Shown piece by piece: positions 45,597 to 58,929 of a stretch of DNA of 64,000 bases; the first letter of the stretch is position 1, and every line of letters starts with the position of its first letter. Source of the stretch: Carallia brachiata (lineage: Eukaryota > Streptophyta > Magnoliopsida > Malpighiales > Rhizophoraceae); contig JADCRB010000019.1 in the NCBI GenBank assembly GCA_021464245.1, positions 2,895,130-2,959,129 of the forward strand, read 5' to 3'. The notes under the pieces were generated by a model. That model made no database searches. It was not told the origin of the DNA and worked only from the letters and a program-made list of their open reading frames with translations. Made by a program: the position numbers and the translations under genes.

Positions 45597-48500
45597 ATGG
45601 AACTCATTATGCAATAATATGTATTTAACTTCCTGGGCATTTCAGAGCCCTTCTTGTTTTGCTAATTTGAGGATCGGTGATATGTAATCATAGAACAGAA
45701 GTTTAGGCCTGCTTCTTGGCATCTAAAACCACGCTCGTACGATAAAAACAAGGTGCCAATAATGATTTTGCTGTTTTAGTTTACCTAAGTTGAACTTAAT
45801 TCTTCTATCAAAAAAAAAAAAAAAAAAAAATTCATTTTAAGTCTTGTAGCTTCCATTGTTCCTGTCTGTCATTGGTAATTTTAATTTTGTTTCAATACAG
45901 TCTAGGCTCTAGGGAATACCTGCTGTCCATGCAAATGATTTATCAATCAAGCTGCTGACCTTTTTTGAACACTTTCTGTTCTGTCGTCTGTAGCCCTTGT
46001 TTTATCTTTCGCGCTCGGTGTGTTTATTAATGCATTGTGTCTCGTGTTTTATCAGATCATTGAGTGCATGTTTAAGAATCTTCATCATCCAAGTGCAAAA
46101 TTCATGAGCATCACTAAGATTGCAGCTCAATATTTCTCATCTTGTATTATTTTGTGTGTTGTGGTTAAGTCTGACCTTTAGAGCAGGGAGCTCTCTACAT
46201 TTTTCTGTCTAGGATCTTAGTGTCATCAACAATGAGGGCGGCTCTAAAATGCAATTTAAAGAAGGGAGGTTTTAGTTGAGTCTTAATATGAGAGTAGAAT
46301 GACAGTGCTAGTAAGATTTACCCCTATAAGGTGGGAAAGAAAAGTGGGCTACTGGGTTCCTCCAGTCTATCATTCAATAAACATGACAATGTGTATGGAT
46401 TATAGAATATGTTATCCTTGCTGCATCATAATCACGCCCTATCTTTGTCACTCTCTCTCCCACTCTGAGCAGAGGTGTAGGAGTTCTAGTCACGAGTCAG
46501 TTTACAGATCTTGGAAAAGAATGTTGATTGAGTTCGCAACATTCCTGGGTGCTGAATAGTTGCAGCTCTGTGTCACAGTGCTTTTGGCTAAAGTCACTAG
46601 CTTTGCTTAAGAGGCATTTTTGTTGAAGCCTTTTGTTTGGTATCACTAAGTTCTTCGTCATCGTCATCATCATTGGTTTCTTTCCTAAAGCTTCTCTGTA
46701 TAAGCCTTTTTTTATGATGACTAAGTTCTTTTCATTAGGCATATTTTCTTTACGAGAATGAACTTTTCTTATTTCTTTATCTGGCCTCTTTGGCTTCCAC
46801 TCAATAAGCAGACGCTAAGATGATGCTTGGCCGTATATGGAATGCAGACCTCTTTTTGAGAAGCTAAGCTTCATGTTCAAATTGCAAGTTTGGTGCTCTG
46901 TAGTGGTTCCGTGGTTTCTCCGCTGATCAATTTATTATTTTCTAGAGACTTGTTTGCAGAGTTGAGACTTGTCTTAATAATGGTTTCTTTGTGAGTTGTG
47001 ACATGATCCGCCTATTGAACTAGTTTATTCTTTTGTTTTTCTCCAGCTTTCTCCAACTTTTGCCTTTATTTTCCTGCAATTTAATGTTCAACTTTAGTCG
47101 AAATCATTTTTAATGTTCAACTTTAGTCGAAATCATTTTTAGGCAGCTAGTTCCTCTTTCTCTGGCGTCAGTACCCCTCTTGGTAGCGAGAGTACCCCAT
47201 CATGCTAGTTCTGGCCTTCGAGGCAGACTTATGTTTTGGGCTTGTTGGAGATGTGTTGCCATTATTGCTGAGCGACTGCCTACTTTAGTGAATCATGGGC
47301 GTCTTATTCTTGTTAGATTAGTCGTAATGCTTCTGGATATACGTGCTGGAAAGACGAATTTTGAGGCATTGTAAAATCATTTTATTGCTTTGATCCTTCT
47401 TGTATCATTTTTTAACTGATCTCCGGATATCTCCGATTCATGTTTCATATTAGACTTTCAAGAGCTTGATTACGTAGCTAAAGTATGCATTCAATTCAAC
47501 GATAATTAATAATTTATTTTTTTTTGAATTTAATATATTTTTAAAATTTAATAATTTATATCTGGCGTGGCTGACGGAGCATTGTCATAAAAGATTATTC
47601 TTCAAGAGATCTTGGAGTTGCAGAAGGAGGCTAGTGGAATTCAATGCTACGAGGAGGATTCCCTTTTTGCGCCGCACTTTTTGTCCCTACTTGTAGGGGA
47701 GAGCACGGGTGTCATTTACTGGAGTTGGCTGTCTCTAGTACTTGATAGCATAATGGTTTCACCGTGTTCGATGGTTAAAAGAACGGCGGAGAGGGGATCC
47801 ATGTGAATGTTTTCTTCATGCTTAATGAAAGCCCTTGCAACCCTAGAATTAAGTTAAGCAAGTTGCTCGCTGCTTGTCTGGAACTGGGTTGGCTTTGCCC
47901 ATGCGCCTCTGTCGCTGTTCCCCTTTTCTTCCTTGGTTGTCTAATTTTCGTTGCGGTGGACGGATTCCAATGCCTTCGCCCGAAAAAGAAGTGATAGAGC
48001 CTTGAAAAAGTTGTGCATTGACCAACTGCTCATCTGTTGACAATATATCAGCCAAGAGGCCAAATTGGCAATAGAAAATTTTGGCACCCATACGATTCGT
48101 ATTAGTCTACCATATTCAAATTAACAAATATAATTACTTACTAATCAAATATAACCATATTGATATTTGGTGTAAGAATCTTTGTGTAAATTTTATAGTA
48201 ACACTCATCTAATTTTATATTTTAATTTTATTATTTCAGTTTTGTTGTCTCATATTTTATTAATGTGGTTATATTTTATTAGTAAAGAATTATATTTCGT
48301 GACACAGTTTTGCATGGTGCAGAAACCAAACTCAATTGGAAAACACAATATCGGTGTTTGTTTGTTTCCTCTGTTTGTATCTACCGGAACAACGTAAATG
48401 AATTGCCATTAGTGGCAGGATCATGTTTGCTTCAACACTTAGTAGGATAACACTGCATGACTTTATATAGATAGCTTTTTTTTCTTATTTTCATAAATTT

Positions 48501-49420
48501 AATTATTTAATAATTTATATTACTTTATTATTATTTTAAAGTTATTTAAGTCAACCTAATGAGTTTTTTTCTAGTTTGTAATCACACATTCAGACAATCA
48601 GCTCTAGGTAATCTCTCATTTCTGGTGCTGCGATGGCAACATTTAAGTCAGCATAATGTAATATTCTTTTATAATGTAATTAACTTTTAACAGCAGCACG
48701 ACTTTCTTAAACAGCCGCTCCATGTTCTTTTCCCATGAAATTCTCGCTAGGTATATTGGTGATGAAAGCATGCTTTCTATACTTTGTTCAATGCGACGCA
48801 ACATTGGCCTCCGTTTGAAATAACCCTTTGTCGTCTTTTACTTTCGTATAATAATGACATTATGTTTGACAAATAGGATTTGACCGAGAAATTGATCTTG
48901 AATATGTGGCCGGAAGCCGCCTAGTCAGTAGCTGCCCGTGTCACATGGGACGGATGCATGTTTGAACTGCTGTTCTATAGTTTCTCCCCATCATCATAAA
49001 GAAAGAAGGAAAGGGAAAACCAAAAGATGCCAATTTATATGCTTTTGCATGCATGTACTTCGTAAGAAAACAACAAATTGCATAGAAACGTAAACCATAT
49101 CACTATACCACGTAACAGAAGGGCTAACGAATTACATCTGTCCTCTATAGGTGATTAATTGTCTAAAAGACAATCCACTCTTTGAAGGGATGAAAAAGGA
49201 GTAGAAAAACCAAGACAAAAAAAAAAAAAAGATTCAAAATTTAACAGTTTCAAGTGTAAAGAAAGAAGAAAGAATGAAGTTTTTCTTGGTCTACAGCCTA
49301 GTGGCTAGAGAGCCTATACTTGGGAATTGGGAGAGGGGTATGAGGATCAATCGGGAGTACGAATTTCTGCCTGGTTTAGTCGCCCGGGCCAGACACGCCC
49401 TCTGAATGAAGGAAGTCTAC
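45597..49420. other. 3.8-kb spacer without recognised genes
   Basis: Less A/T-rich than other spacers, but I could not assign any protein. A perfect 29-bp-period tandem pair, TAATGTTCAACTTTAGTCGA plus AATCATTTT, lies at 47082-47139. A 20-base A-run lies near 45811-45830. Open frames at 47180-47374, 47612-47806 and 47803-47994 have no known motif and no clear splice context. Transposon remains are likely but unproved. Confidence 0.4.
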
Positions 49421-49429
49421 GATTGCTAA

Positions 49430-49690
49430 TTAATGACCAGGGCCTTCTTTGCTAGGCCCAGATGCGAGCCTTAACATCAAGCTTCTAATTGCTGAAGGCC
49501 GACTGCTTGAATTGTTTGCGGAAAATGAAGCAAAAGCAATTGATTCACCTCCATTCACCTGCCGGCATCCGGCTGTACCGGCTTCTGTCGTGGAAGGAAA
49601 AGCTCTGCCATGGACTATACTAATGTGCACCGACAGCATCATCAGCACCATTAAAACTGACACAAACAAAAGGCGTCGATTCATCGTCAT
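49430..49690 (-). CDS. PIP-type secreted signal peptide precursor (86 aa)
   Basis: This is a precursor of a PAMP-induced-peptide (PIP/PIP-like) signal, a small extracellular peptide family tied to immunity and growth through receptor-like kinases. From Met at 49690 the protein opens NRRLLFVSVLMVLMMLSVHI, a strong signal peptide ending near VHG. A variable Ser/Ala-rich middle follows, and the chain ends exactly in MLRLASGPSKEGPGH. The core SGPS...GxGH at the C-terminus, preceded by Arg-Leu-Ala as in PIP1, is diagnostic. Single exon and length fit. In-frame upstream ATGs reach 49738 (102 aa); 49690 or 49684 is preferred because the signal peptide starts there. Lys-Glu replaces the more usual basic or proline pair after SGPS. 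Ligand activity is inferred from the family. Confidence 0.82.
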   Translation of the reverse strand: MTMNRRLLFVSVLMVLMMLSVHISIVHGRAFPSTTEAGTAGCRQVNGGESIAFASFSANNSSSRPSAIRSLMLRLASGPSKEGPGH

Positions 49691-49815
49691 TCTCGACCTC
49701 GCTTTCTTCAGTGAGAGTAGTTTTATCTTCAGCTTCAATATGGGTTTATTAGTTGGATTTGCTGCGTCTTGCGGAAGGGCAGTGGTTGTTGGTATTTGCT
49801 AAGCTGTCCAGACAC

Positions 49816-49826
49816 CTATTTATACA
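49816..49826 (-). promoter_or_regulatory. TATA box of PIP-type gene
   Basis: On the minus strand TGTATAAATAG lies about 130 bp before the preferred ATG and 80 bp before the most upstream one. It predicts a start near 49790 and a leader of about 100 nt. Confidence 0.55.
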
Positions 49827-49829
49827 AAG

Positions 49830-52800
49830 AATTTAGTAGTTAAGGACGGTGAAGTGAAAAGGGATTTGTCAAGTGGTGGGTCATTGCGAGATTATTTGAC
49901 TTTGCATTTGGCAAGCGTGAGAACTCGTGGAAATTGGTTGGATGGATGAACATCTTTTACTCTGAAAATGTTGGTGCTGTTTCAATTTGACTTTGTGCAA
50001 AGGGTCTCATGTGCTTTGCGCGTTAGTCACCCAAGAAATTAGCAAGAAACCGGACTGCGTTACATGTGTAACATTTTAAGTGTTATTTGAAGGTGGGAAT
50101 CTATTTATTTTTGCATGGTTTCATACGTTTCTGAATTCTCATCCAAAGCGTGTGTTTACATGTGAAGCTCTTACGAAATATGATAACACCTTCGCACTCA
50201 GAAAAGGACACCTGTGGCCTATGCCACAAGTTCACGTCCAAAAGTTCCCTCCGGTTCGTTTGTTTCTCTGTTTCTCTTTTGGGAAACAAAATTAGGTCCC
50301 TTATGGAAACTACCTTTCTATCAAATGCAAGACGGTCGGGGGAAGGGGTAGGGATACTAGAGTATTTCCTTGGAGTTCTCTCAATATTGGACACTTTTCC
50401 CTTAAATTAGGAGGATTACTATATCACAAATTTAATTAATGATTTGTAGTTAATTACTTTTGAGATGTTTGTTTTTGTTTTTTTACTTGTGTAGTTAGCT
50501 GGAGAAGCTAAACATTTCTATTTGCAACCAATCTGTGGTGCAGTATGGTTTTTGACTTTCTAATTTCATGGGCCACAAATAAAATATGTGAGCTTATTGG
50601 CTGTCGAAGCAATGACAATACGAATTTCAAAACTTTCATTCTCAACAATCCTTTCCAAACCACCTGCTGTGTCCCGGGAATTCCGTGCCTTTGCTCGTGT
50701 GTTTACAAACAAAAGTGATTCAGGAATAAAGGTCAGTGGCGAAGGTACCTTTCATAGAGTGGAGTTAAACGTACATTTCACCTTATATAGTTTGAGAGAG
50801 ACTGATGACTCTTGTTGAGCTGGATACTCTTCTATGAATTTAGCATAACAGTTGATCCACCGTGTGATATAATTAAGATAATTCTTTCTGACAGAACTGT
50901 AAGATGATTATTTCTACTTTTCCATTCCGTCTAACAAAAAGGTGATTCAGGAATGGGTAGCGCAAAACGGAGACCATTCAACCTTTTGAATGTTGCCCAT
51001 TGTCGGATTCCAAGCAAGGCAGCTGCCGCCTGCTGGATGCTTTCGATATCATGTTTTCAACCTATTGCTTTTTGTACGGAATGAAAAGTATTTCCCTGCC
51101 CATGCCCACCGTTACTCATGCTGATCGTCAACTTTTCTCACATTTTCTTTTTATATACAACACATATAGTTTATACTACATAATTTTATTTTATATTTTT
51201 TTATTTTCAATTAAATCACATTTAAAATTTTATTTTTATTCACATTTAAACTAAGTAAATTACTTAATTTATGTTTTCAAATGATCCAAGTTAAAAATTT
51301 CTCTGTCAAGTTTTAACTAGTACTATTGTACGTGATATCTCACACTTACCTTTGTTGACGTGGACAGATTGCAAATTCTAACATCATCAGCATATATCTG
51401 ACAAGAAGAAAATTATATTTTTAAAAGAATAAGTGTTTAAATTGTTAACTGAATATAATTAGTTAAATTTAATATACAATTAATTAGATTGTAAGTGTAA
51501 TTAATTATAAAAAAAAATTTATATTTAATTATATTTATATCTAATCGGTTGTATATTGAATTCAATCGATTACATTCAGACAATAATTTAAATATATATA
51601 TATTTTTAAAATATAACAGAATTCATATAATTAGCTATGAGTTTTATTTTCAAAATTGCAAGTTTGGTACCATGAACCCCATCAAAAAAATTAAAAAATC
51701 AAAATCAAAATGACTAGTCACATTTTTTATTCAAAATCTAAACGTCTTTGGAGTTTGCTGGGTGAAATAGTCTCTCCTACCACAGAACCAGTATTTAGTC
51801 AAACAAAAACAATTATAGCCTGATTTGTCTACCTATTTTATTCCTTACCGAGACTGCAAAAATTCAAATATTTCGGAACCCAATAATACCCATTTTTTCT
51901 CCAACAACCCCACTCGTAGGGTATTAGGTGGTATAATGTCCAACAAGTACTTGATAGATGCCGACACTGTAAATCACGTGTCACCAAAATGTAATAAGTT
52001 TGTAGTTTAAAACAAAGAAAATACACTAGCATCAACGTTGAATTCCAAGATTGAAATGCACGAGTTCTCGAATTTTTTACTCAGATGATAATTTCTAAGG
52101 TTACACGAGCATATTTTGGGAGCTAGAACAGCTAGCAAGAGCCAAGCAAGACAGACATTGCCTTTCTGACAAGAAAATAACTTTTAATATGCCTTTTCAA
52201 ATTAATATTTGAAAATAAAAAAAAATAGTGCCCAATAATAAGAAAATAGTAGAAGGCCAACAAATCATATTGGTTTCCCATTGAGTTAATTATAAAATGA
52301 AAGTAACTTTTACTATTTTCACAAATTCTATATTTTATTTTCAGAGTTAAAATTTAAAATTTTTATAAATAAAAATCTAAATTATTATTAATATTATTAT
52401 TATTTTTGGTCTCAAGTCTAAATTATTAACTGAAGCGTTTTTGACGACCTCGTCAGTTAACCGGGCGCAATAAAAATTACACTTGGATACACAGGCCAGT
52501 TTGAGATTCCGAACAACACTTGTATGGTTGACATTTGGGCTGTCCGCGATCACCAATTGGAACCGAGCGATTTAGCTTAGAATCCGCAGTTGTTGCCTGA
52601 TCAGGGCTTTTGTTTTTTTTTTTTTTTTTTCTTGAGCCGATCAGGGCTCATATTAGCAAGCTAAAGCTTCTTTCTGGGCCGGTTATTGCGCCCGGTAAAA
52701 TGGCTTGTCAGTGATTATTGTAAGCCCAGAAAAAGAAACCGAAGACAACTTTTGCATTTGAAGAGGAGATCATTAGTGGGCTTTTACATTTTGTTTTTTG

Positions 52801-53320
52801 GGTGATTTTCTATTTTAGAGATTTCATAATTTAGTATTGAGAATGGAGATTATGGGGTTTATAAGATTACAGAGAACTTCTCTTATTTTGTATCTCAAGG
52901 TCTAGTGAAGTTCTTGGTGGACCAAAAAAAAAAAAATTGTGAGGAACTTTCTGTTTTTGCAAAGAAAAGGAAGCTTAGAATAATCAATTGATCAAGAATT
53001 TTTCGGGTGTTTTCACATTGGAGATGGAATCATGCATAACAAACACACACAAAAAATAAAATAAAATAAAATATGATTCCAAATGGAAGCATCTTTTGCT
53101 CCTGTCATGCTTTGGATGTGTCAATTATTTCTGGCGTCACATGACCTCAATCCAATCTTTAATAAATCTACTGCATCAGCCCTTCACGACATTTGTTGCC
53201 CACTACTAGTGTCTATCTATGCAACAAATATTTTGATGACAAAAAAGGGCCAAATCTCAATGCATACTATATAAATAGTAATTCCTTAAAAATTCTTTAC
53301 AAAATTTTATATTCTCAAAA
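49830..53320. other. 3.5-kb spacer, no gene recognised
   Basis: Short open frames at 50080-50410, 50588-50818 and 51000-51254 lack domains. The segment 51170-51610 is extremely A/T-rich. A polypyrimidine run lies near 52610-52632. CGATCACCAATTGG and GCCGATCAGGGCT-type phrases near 52548-52650 hint at an old repeat. No confident element was seen. Confidence 0.4.
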
Positions 53321-53333
53321 AAAATAGTTAAAA

Positions 53334-54143
53334 ACACATTCGAAAAACCATGTTATTGTGTGCCAGACTGCACTATTGTGCATCGGATTGCACTATCGTG
53401 CGGCGGACCCCTTTTGTGCCTCCACCACGTCATTTTGCGTGCGGTTTGCTCGTCATTCTTGTGCCGTGTTTGTGACCTTGGTGGTTTTTGATTCTGATCA
53501 TTTTTTCTTGATTGACTTCTTGGTGGTGCTTTTGGTCTCGACCTTTAGATGCGGGTTTCTCTGATGCTGCTGAATGCGGGGCTTCCTCTGCTGACTGAAT
53601 TCGGATGCCGTCGTGTCTCCCGCCTCCTCGTTTAGCCTCGGTTGAATGTAGGGGTAGGGAATCTTTCCATTTTTGACTCTGGCTAGCTTTTTATAGTTAC
53701 TGTTGGATGATGTTGGTGGGTCGTGGTCAGGAGTCGAGGCTTTGGGGAGCAGTTGCCGCTGCTAAGCTTCTAGTGTTTAGCTAGCATCTGGAGCGGCTAG
53801 CCAGGGCGATCCATTGGTGCGTTGAGGCGATGGAGGCCAGTCTGTTAGTTGTTGCTTTTCCCCAATCTGTTTACTTCGCATTCGTTGCCTGTACTCTTCG
53901 TCAGTGTCTCGTTGGTCTCAGGGTTGTTGTTGCCTGTGCTCTGTGGGCGGCGGGTCAGTTCCTTGGCTACTTGGTTGGGCCTTTGGACGGTCTCTTCTTT
54001 GGGCTTCCAGCTTGTTTGGGTATGGCTTCCCCTTTTTAGACTATATGCTTGGGGTTCTAGGCTGCACTTTGTGGGCCTTGTAGTAAATGTTCCAGGTAAT
54101 AAAAGTTTGCCTTTGATTAAAAAAAAAAAAACACACAAAGAAC
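53334..54143 (+). mobile_element. Poly(A)-tailed retroposon (LINE 3' end or similar)
   Basis: The block is G/T-rich (unlike its A/T-rich flanks). It ends with AATAAA at 54098-54103, then a 13-A tail at 54119-54131. The 13-mer AAAATAGTTAAAA is found just before it (53321-53333) and just after it (54144-54156), a target duplication of the length made by LINE machinery. No recognisable reverse transcriptase is present, and open frames (53830-54154) have no known domain. It is therefore a 5'-truncated LINE or a retrocopied RNA. A short stretch after the tail (ACACACAAAGAAC) precedes the second duplication and is unexplained. Confidence 0.6.
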
Positions 54144-54156
54144 AAAATAGTTAAAA

Positions 54157-57100
54157 GCCTTCTTTTACTATTGAAAGTATAAATCACTTGACTAAAACGA
54201 TAGATGTAGTCTTTAAGGAGATATTTTAATAGTTATAACTCAAGACTTTTATTTTAGAAATTTTGAGTTCTAACTATGGGATACAAAATTTATGAATATG
54301 AAAAAAATTACTTTAATTGTATAACTCATAAACTAACATGCATTCTAATGAGAAAAAAAAAAAAAGATTTTGTGCAACTTAAAATACAACCTGATCATAA
54401 AAAGGAAATAAAAAGTGATGGTTTTTATATAATTGATTAAAACATTCTATTAAAATTTATTAATATTGTATTCAAGTTTTAATTCTTCTATTCTTATTTT
54501 TCATTTGTTCCACCTTCTTGAAAAAACAAAACAGTCCACGACACGGATCAATAATAAATCAGCAATGTGAACATGTGCAAATAACAATGTCTCTTGAATT
54601 GTTTCCATTTTAACTGATTTTTTTTTTTGTTTATAGGAAAAGATTATCGTACTTGTGGGCTAAAGTCATGATTACGTATTGACATTTTCATTCAACTTTT
54701 TTATAGGGAGTATTGTTGGCTCTCAGTGAACCTCTTAACGTCCAACTTCGATGTTAACAATTCTGTAATTCAATATTGTACCTTAATATAAATCTCCATT
54801 TACTAGAGGTAGATGGCAACAAGAAAACTCGAGCTGAATTGTGATGGGAAGAAGTGCAACAAATCACCGTTAGACTATCTTCTCTAGTGGTCATTTCATC
54901 TGATTTATACAGATTCTAATGTGGACATTTCTCATTTACTCTCACTCGATCGGGATCAGCAATTAGTTTTTGAATTTCACTATAAATTTAACTTTCGAGA
55001 GTCGGGCCAAATTATAAGTTTGTGTTGAGCCTCTGAAATTGCCATAACTCTCGAACATTGGCAACCGGTTTTGCTGGTCTGTAGTTTTCTACGAGTGTAA
55101 AAGGGTGTCTAAGTGCAACACGTTTTCGCATTTATGGGATCCGGAAAATTGTCCATATACATAATCTTCCATTTGTTTTAACTAAGAGGCTGATGAATTC
55201 CAACCCGTAGCCACCAACTGTCTACAAGTGTGCTTAAAATAATTTCTCAAGTTGCTATCCTCCAATTCTCCTGAGCTCCCTGCCAAAGAGTTTATTCTAC
55301 GGCATCTGAAGGGGTATCTCAAGATATCCAGATTCCAATTTTTATCTTGTTTAACAACGTGGATAAGACATTTTCTATCTTAATCAAAAAAAAAAAAAAA
55401 GAATCTCATTACATAAACATAAAAATTAGAAACAAAACAATGATAGAAGTCTACTATTTAAATTTGAATCTTTAACTGCATTAGATTTACTATTTAATCA
55501 ATAGTTAAAATTCAGATAATAGTCTATATCATCAATTATGTCTAAATTTTGTGTTAATAAATTTTTTTTCGAAACAAAAATTATACCTAGATAGTGGTAG
55601 ATACCTCAGGTAACAAATTTGGACATATTGCTTTTTTTTTTTTTTTTCCTTCTCCATCTCTTTTTCAAACAGAATTGAAGCCATTGCTGCCTTTGCTTTG
55701 CACTCTTTTATTTGATTTCACTATAGTCAGAGTGATGAATTAGCATCAATCTTTGGGAAGTACTGGCTATCCAGGCACCCACACTCGCTTTCGTTATAAT
55801 ATGTGTAGTGGGGCGGCTAAAGTCGTCGCTGCCTCTCCGTATGTTTTTTGATTCATCAGATATTACCTATACTGAAGGTTGTATTTGTATAACTCGTTTA
55901 TAAGACTTTATTAACATTGATAATATTATTCATTATAACCCTAAACCTTATTTAGATCTTTTTTGGACGCTTTAATAACTACTAAACCAATAATAAACTT
56001 ATCATTTTACATAAACTCTATACCTCATTTTTAAAATTAAAACCAGCTCCTCTAAAATTAGAAGTCTAATGACATTATTAATGCAGAAGAGGATACAATA
56101 TACTTTGTGCCAAAATTGATTGTTCTGATTATTCGAGCACGATTGTATGGGTGAAGATTAAAAAAATACAATTAGATACGCAGTTTATTTGCCGACATCA
56201 ACAATTTGTTTTTTAAATTATTTTTTTGAATTTAACCATTTAACGACTTATATCCTTATAATCACGCCTAACTTATATTAAGGCTACAAATGAATGGAGT
56301 TGAAACAAGTTTTGTTAGACTCATATGTCAATTCGTTTATTAAACAAACCTCAAAATAAGACTTAGTGTCAATGTTGTTTAATAATGAGTCGAACTCGAG
56401 TCGAGTTTGCTATTATTAAACCGAGTCCAAGCCGAGCTTACTATTATCAAGTTGAGTTTTCGAGTTTGTAATGAATTGTGTCATTAAATTTATAATATTA
56501 AAAATTTAAAATTTAAAATTTTATTATTATACATAAAATAAAGGACAACAATCATTTATTTAAATAAAACTAACTAATTAAAAATTAAATATTTAATATT
56601 AATGTACTATTGTATATATATACATATATATGATATAATTTAAAAAATGAGCCCATGAAATTATTTTTATAACATAATAAATAATTTTTATTTATTTGAT
56701 AGACAAATTTTTAAACAAATTATTCACAAGCCTAAATTAAGTGTTCATAAGTCTAATCGAGCCAAGCCTTGTTTATTAAATAAGTTTTAGATTTAAACTC
56801 TAACTGACAAAATCTTACAAGCGCATAAGACTGATCTTAGTAAAGAAAACTTGGTAAATACTCCTGGTATTAAGCCTAATGGCATAAAGGATTGTAATCT
56901 AAGTTATTTGAACAGAAAGTTGATGATTGAAAAATTAATAAAAAGCAAAACTATTAAATTAAACAATTTAACTAATTCAAAACTAAAGGCAATTTAATTA
57001 AAAGTTCAATACAAGATAGAGAAGGTACTAGGGTTAGGGTTTTCACCTAAAATAGTCGAATTACATGAATTTTGTGAATTAATAATTTAAATGTCAATTT

Positions 57101-58790
57101 CTTTTTTTTAGTCAGGTTCTTTGTCAAGTAATTTTAATCATATTCAATTTATTTGTGATCTTCTCTCGAACTCACAAAAATATAGATTAAACTCATTAAG
57201 AATAAAGAATTTCTAATGACATCATATAAATTTATCTCAAGTCTGACTTAAAATTCATATATTTATCTATTTAATACAAGACTATGTCTTATCTGTCGAT
57301 TTTAGTACAAATCCTATGACTACTTTTATAGTAATCAGACACAAAAGCATAATTAAGAATAAAATAAATAAATCAAATCAAATTCTCAACATATAATTAC
57401 AATTAACTCAAAAGAACATCTAAGTATTCACAAAAGTCAAATAATTCAACTCTAAATTAGACTACATCTATTTCGCCTTAATTTATAGTTTTAGCTACTT
57501 ATACTAAAAATCAAAGAAAACTAATATCTAACATCATAGGTTTAAAAGAATAAGAAGGGAAAAGAAAAGAATTGAAAAACTAGTGTTCGGTGTCTTCGTA
57601 TTCTTCCCTTGCTCTCCTCTCTTCTCTACTTTGCATTTGTTGCTTTGGTCTTACGTTAAAAGAATAGCCTCTTAACCTCCCTCCAATATTCTGCAATTTA
57701 GATATTTATATACCTCGTAAACAATAAAGTTAAAAACTCTAAAATATTCAAATTTGAGTCGGAAAAGAATTAAGAAAACTTTGGATAATTTTAACCCTGT
57801 GATTTCTGAGCCAATTCTCAATCCATTCCAAGAAAAATCTGAATTATGTTAAAATAGTAAAGTTGTAACTCTATCTCTTAACTTCGATTAAGTCTAAAAT
57901 CGTCCAATTCTAACTTGTGTATAAGAAGTTATGGCTAAAAAACCGAACAGTGTGTAAAGTTATAAAATTCTACCCAAATTAAATCACAAGGATTCTACCT
58001 AAGTTCTCCAAATCGGTTTTCCACTCAAGTTTTAGTTTGGTTCCTTCCAATTGGTCATTGAGAATTACTTCAAATACTCCAGTTGTTTCCATTCGACCTA
58101 TAAAATATAAAATAACCATCTAAAGTAAACTCTGATAAAATTTATAATATTTAGATAAATAATTCTCAAATTATGTATAAAAATATGTGTAAAATCTATA
58201 TAAATATTGAACTTATCACACTTATATATTGCTCATTTAATTAAATGAATGAGATTAAGTCAAATTCTTACCAAACAGAGTTATAATATTTTTAATAAAT
58301 ATATCGACTCACCTAAGTTTTACTTACACTTACTAAATATTTCCCATAACATATCAAAAACATAAAATTAAGATTGAATAATACGAATCATTGCATGTGT
58401 AATTCTCTCGCGTCTTCTTGCTGTTATCAGTATTCTTTTGGTATTACCTTTCTTGTTCCTGGCGTTAGATTCTTGCACACCCTCGTTTGGGAGCCACGCG
58501 GCAAAAGGCAGCTACACTAAAAAATGAGGAAAAAAAAAAAACAGAGAGAGAGAGAATAATAAAGGACCAGAAGAAAAACAGCCGATAAAGCCAAAAACAT
58601 GGGTGGCAAGATTGACACTTAGCACCCTAATAACCCGAAAGAACCAAAGCATAAAAAGCAAAAGACAAATCCCACCGAATCACACCAATAAAATAGCAAA
58701 ACCATAATCCCACCACCCAACCAAAAAGGAAGGACAAACTCGTCAATTACACTGATCAGAGTAAACAAATAAAGGAAAACACATTCATTT
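54157..58790. other. 4.6-kb AT-rich spacer upstream of GID2
   Basis: No gene was seen. At 56290-56790, GAGTCGAACTCGAGTCGAG and AAGCCGAGCTTACTATTATC occur with related TCGAGCCAAGCC text at the far end, typical of a dispersed plant repeat. At 57000-58300, CTAGGGTTAGGGTTTTCACC and CTTGCTCTCCTCTCTTC suggest remains of a retrotransposon LTR, but no second copy or termini were found. Confidence 0.4.
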
Positions 58791-58929
58791 CTCTAGCTGT
58801 CCTTTTCGAAAAGCACCAAACTTGAGGTCACATTACTTCCCCCACATCCCGCACCCACCACCACCACCTCCAGCCCCAACCTGCCTCCTTATTTTCTCTG
58901 TCTCATTATCTTGATTTAATTCCCCCCAC

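Noticed and set aside
49449..49802. Plus-strand 117-aa frame over the PIP-type gene
   Set aside because: The minus strand has signal peptide, exact C-terminal motif and TATA box; the plus frame has none.
53830..54154. Hydrophobic frames as a membrane protein gene
   Set aside because: They lie in the poly(A)-tailed retroposon and run through its tail; hydrophobicity follows from G/T-rich sequence.
57000..58300. LTR retrotransposon
   Set aside because: Text resembles plant LTRs, but no second LTR, primer site or coding domain was found.
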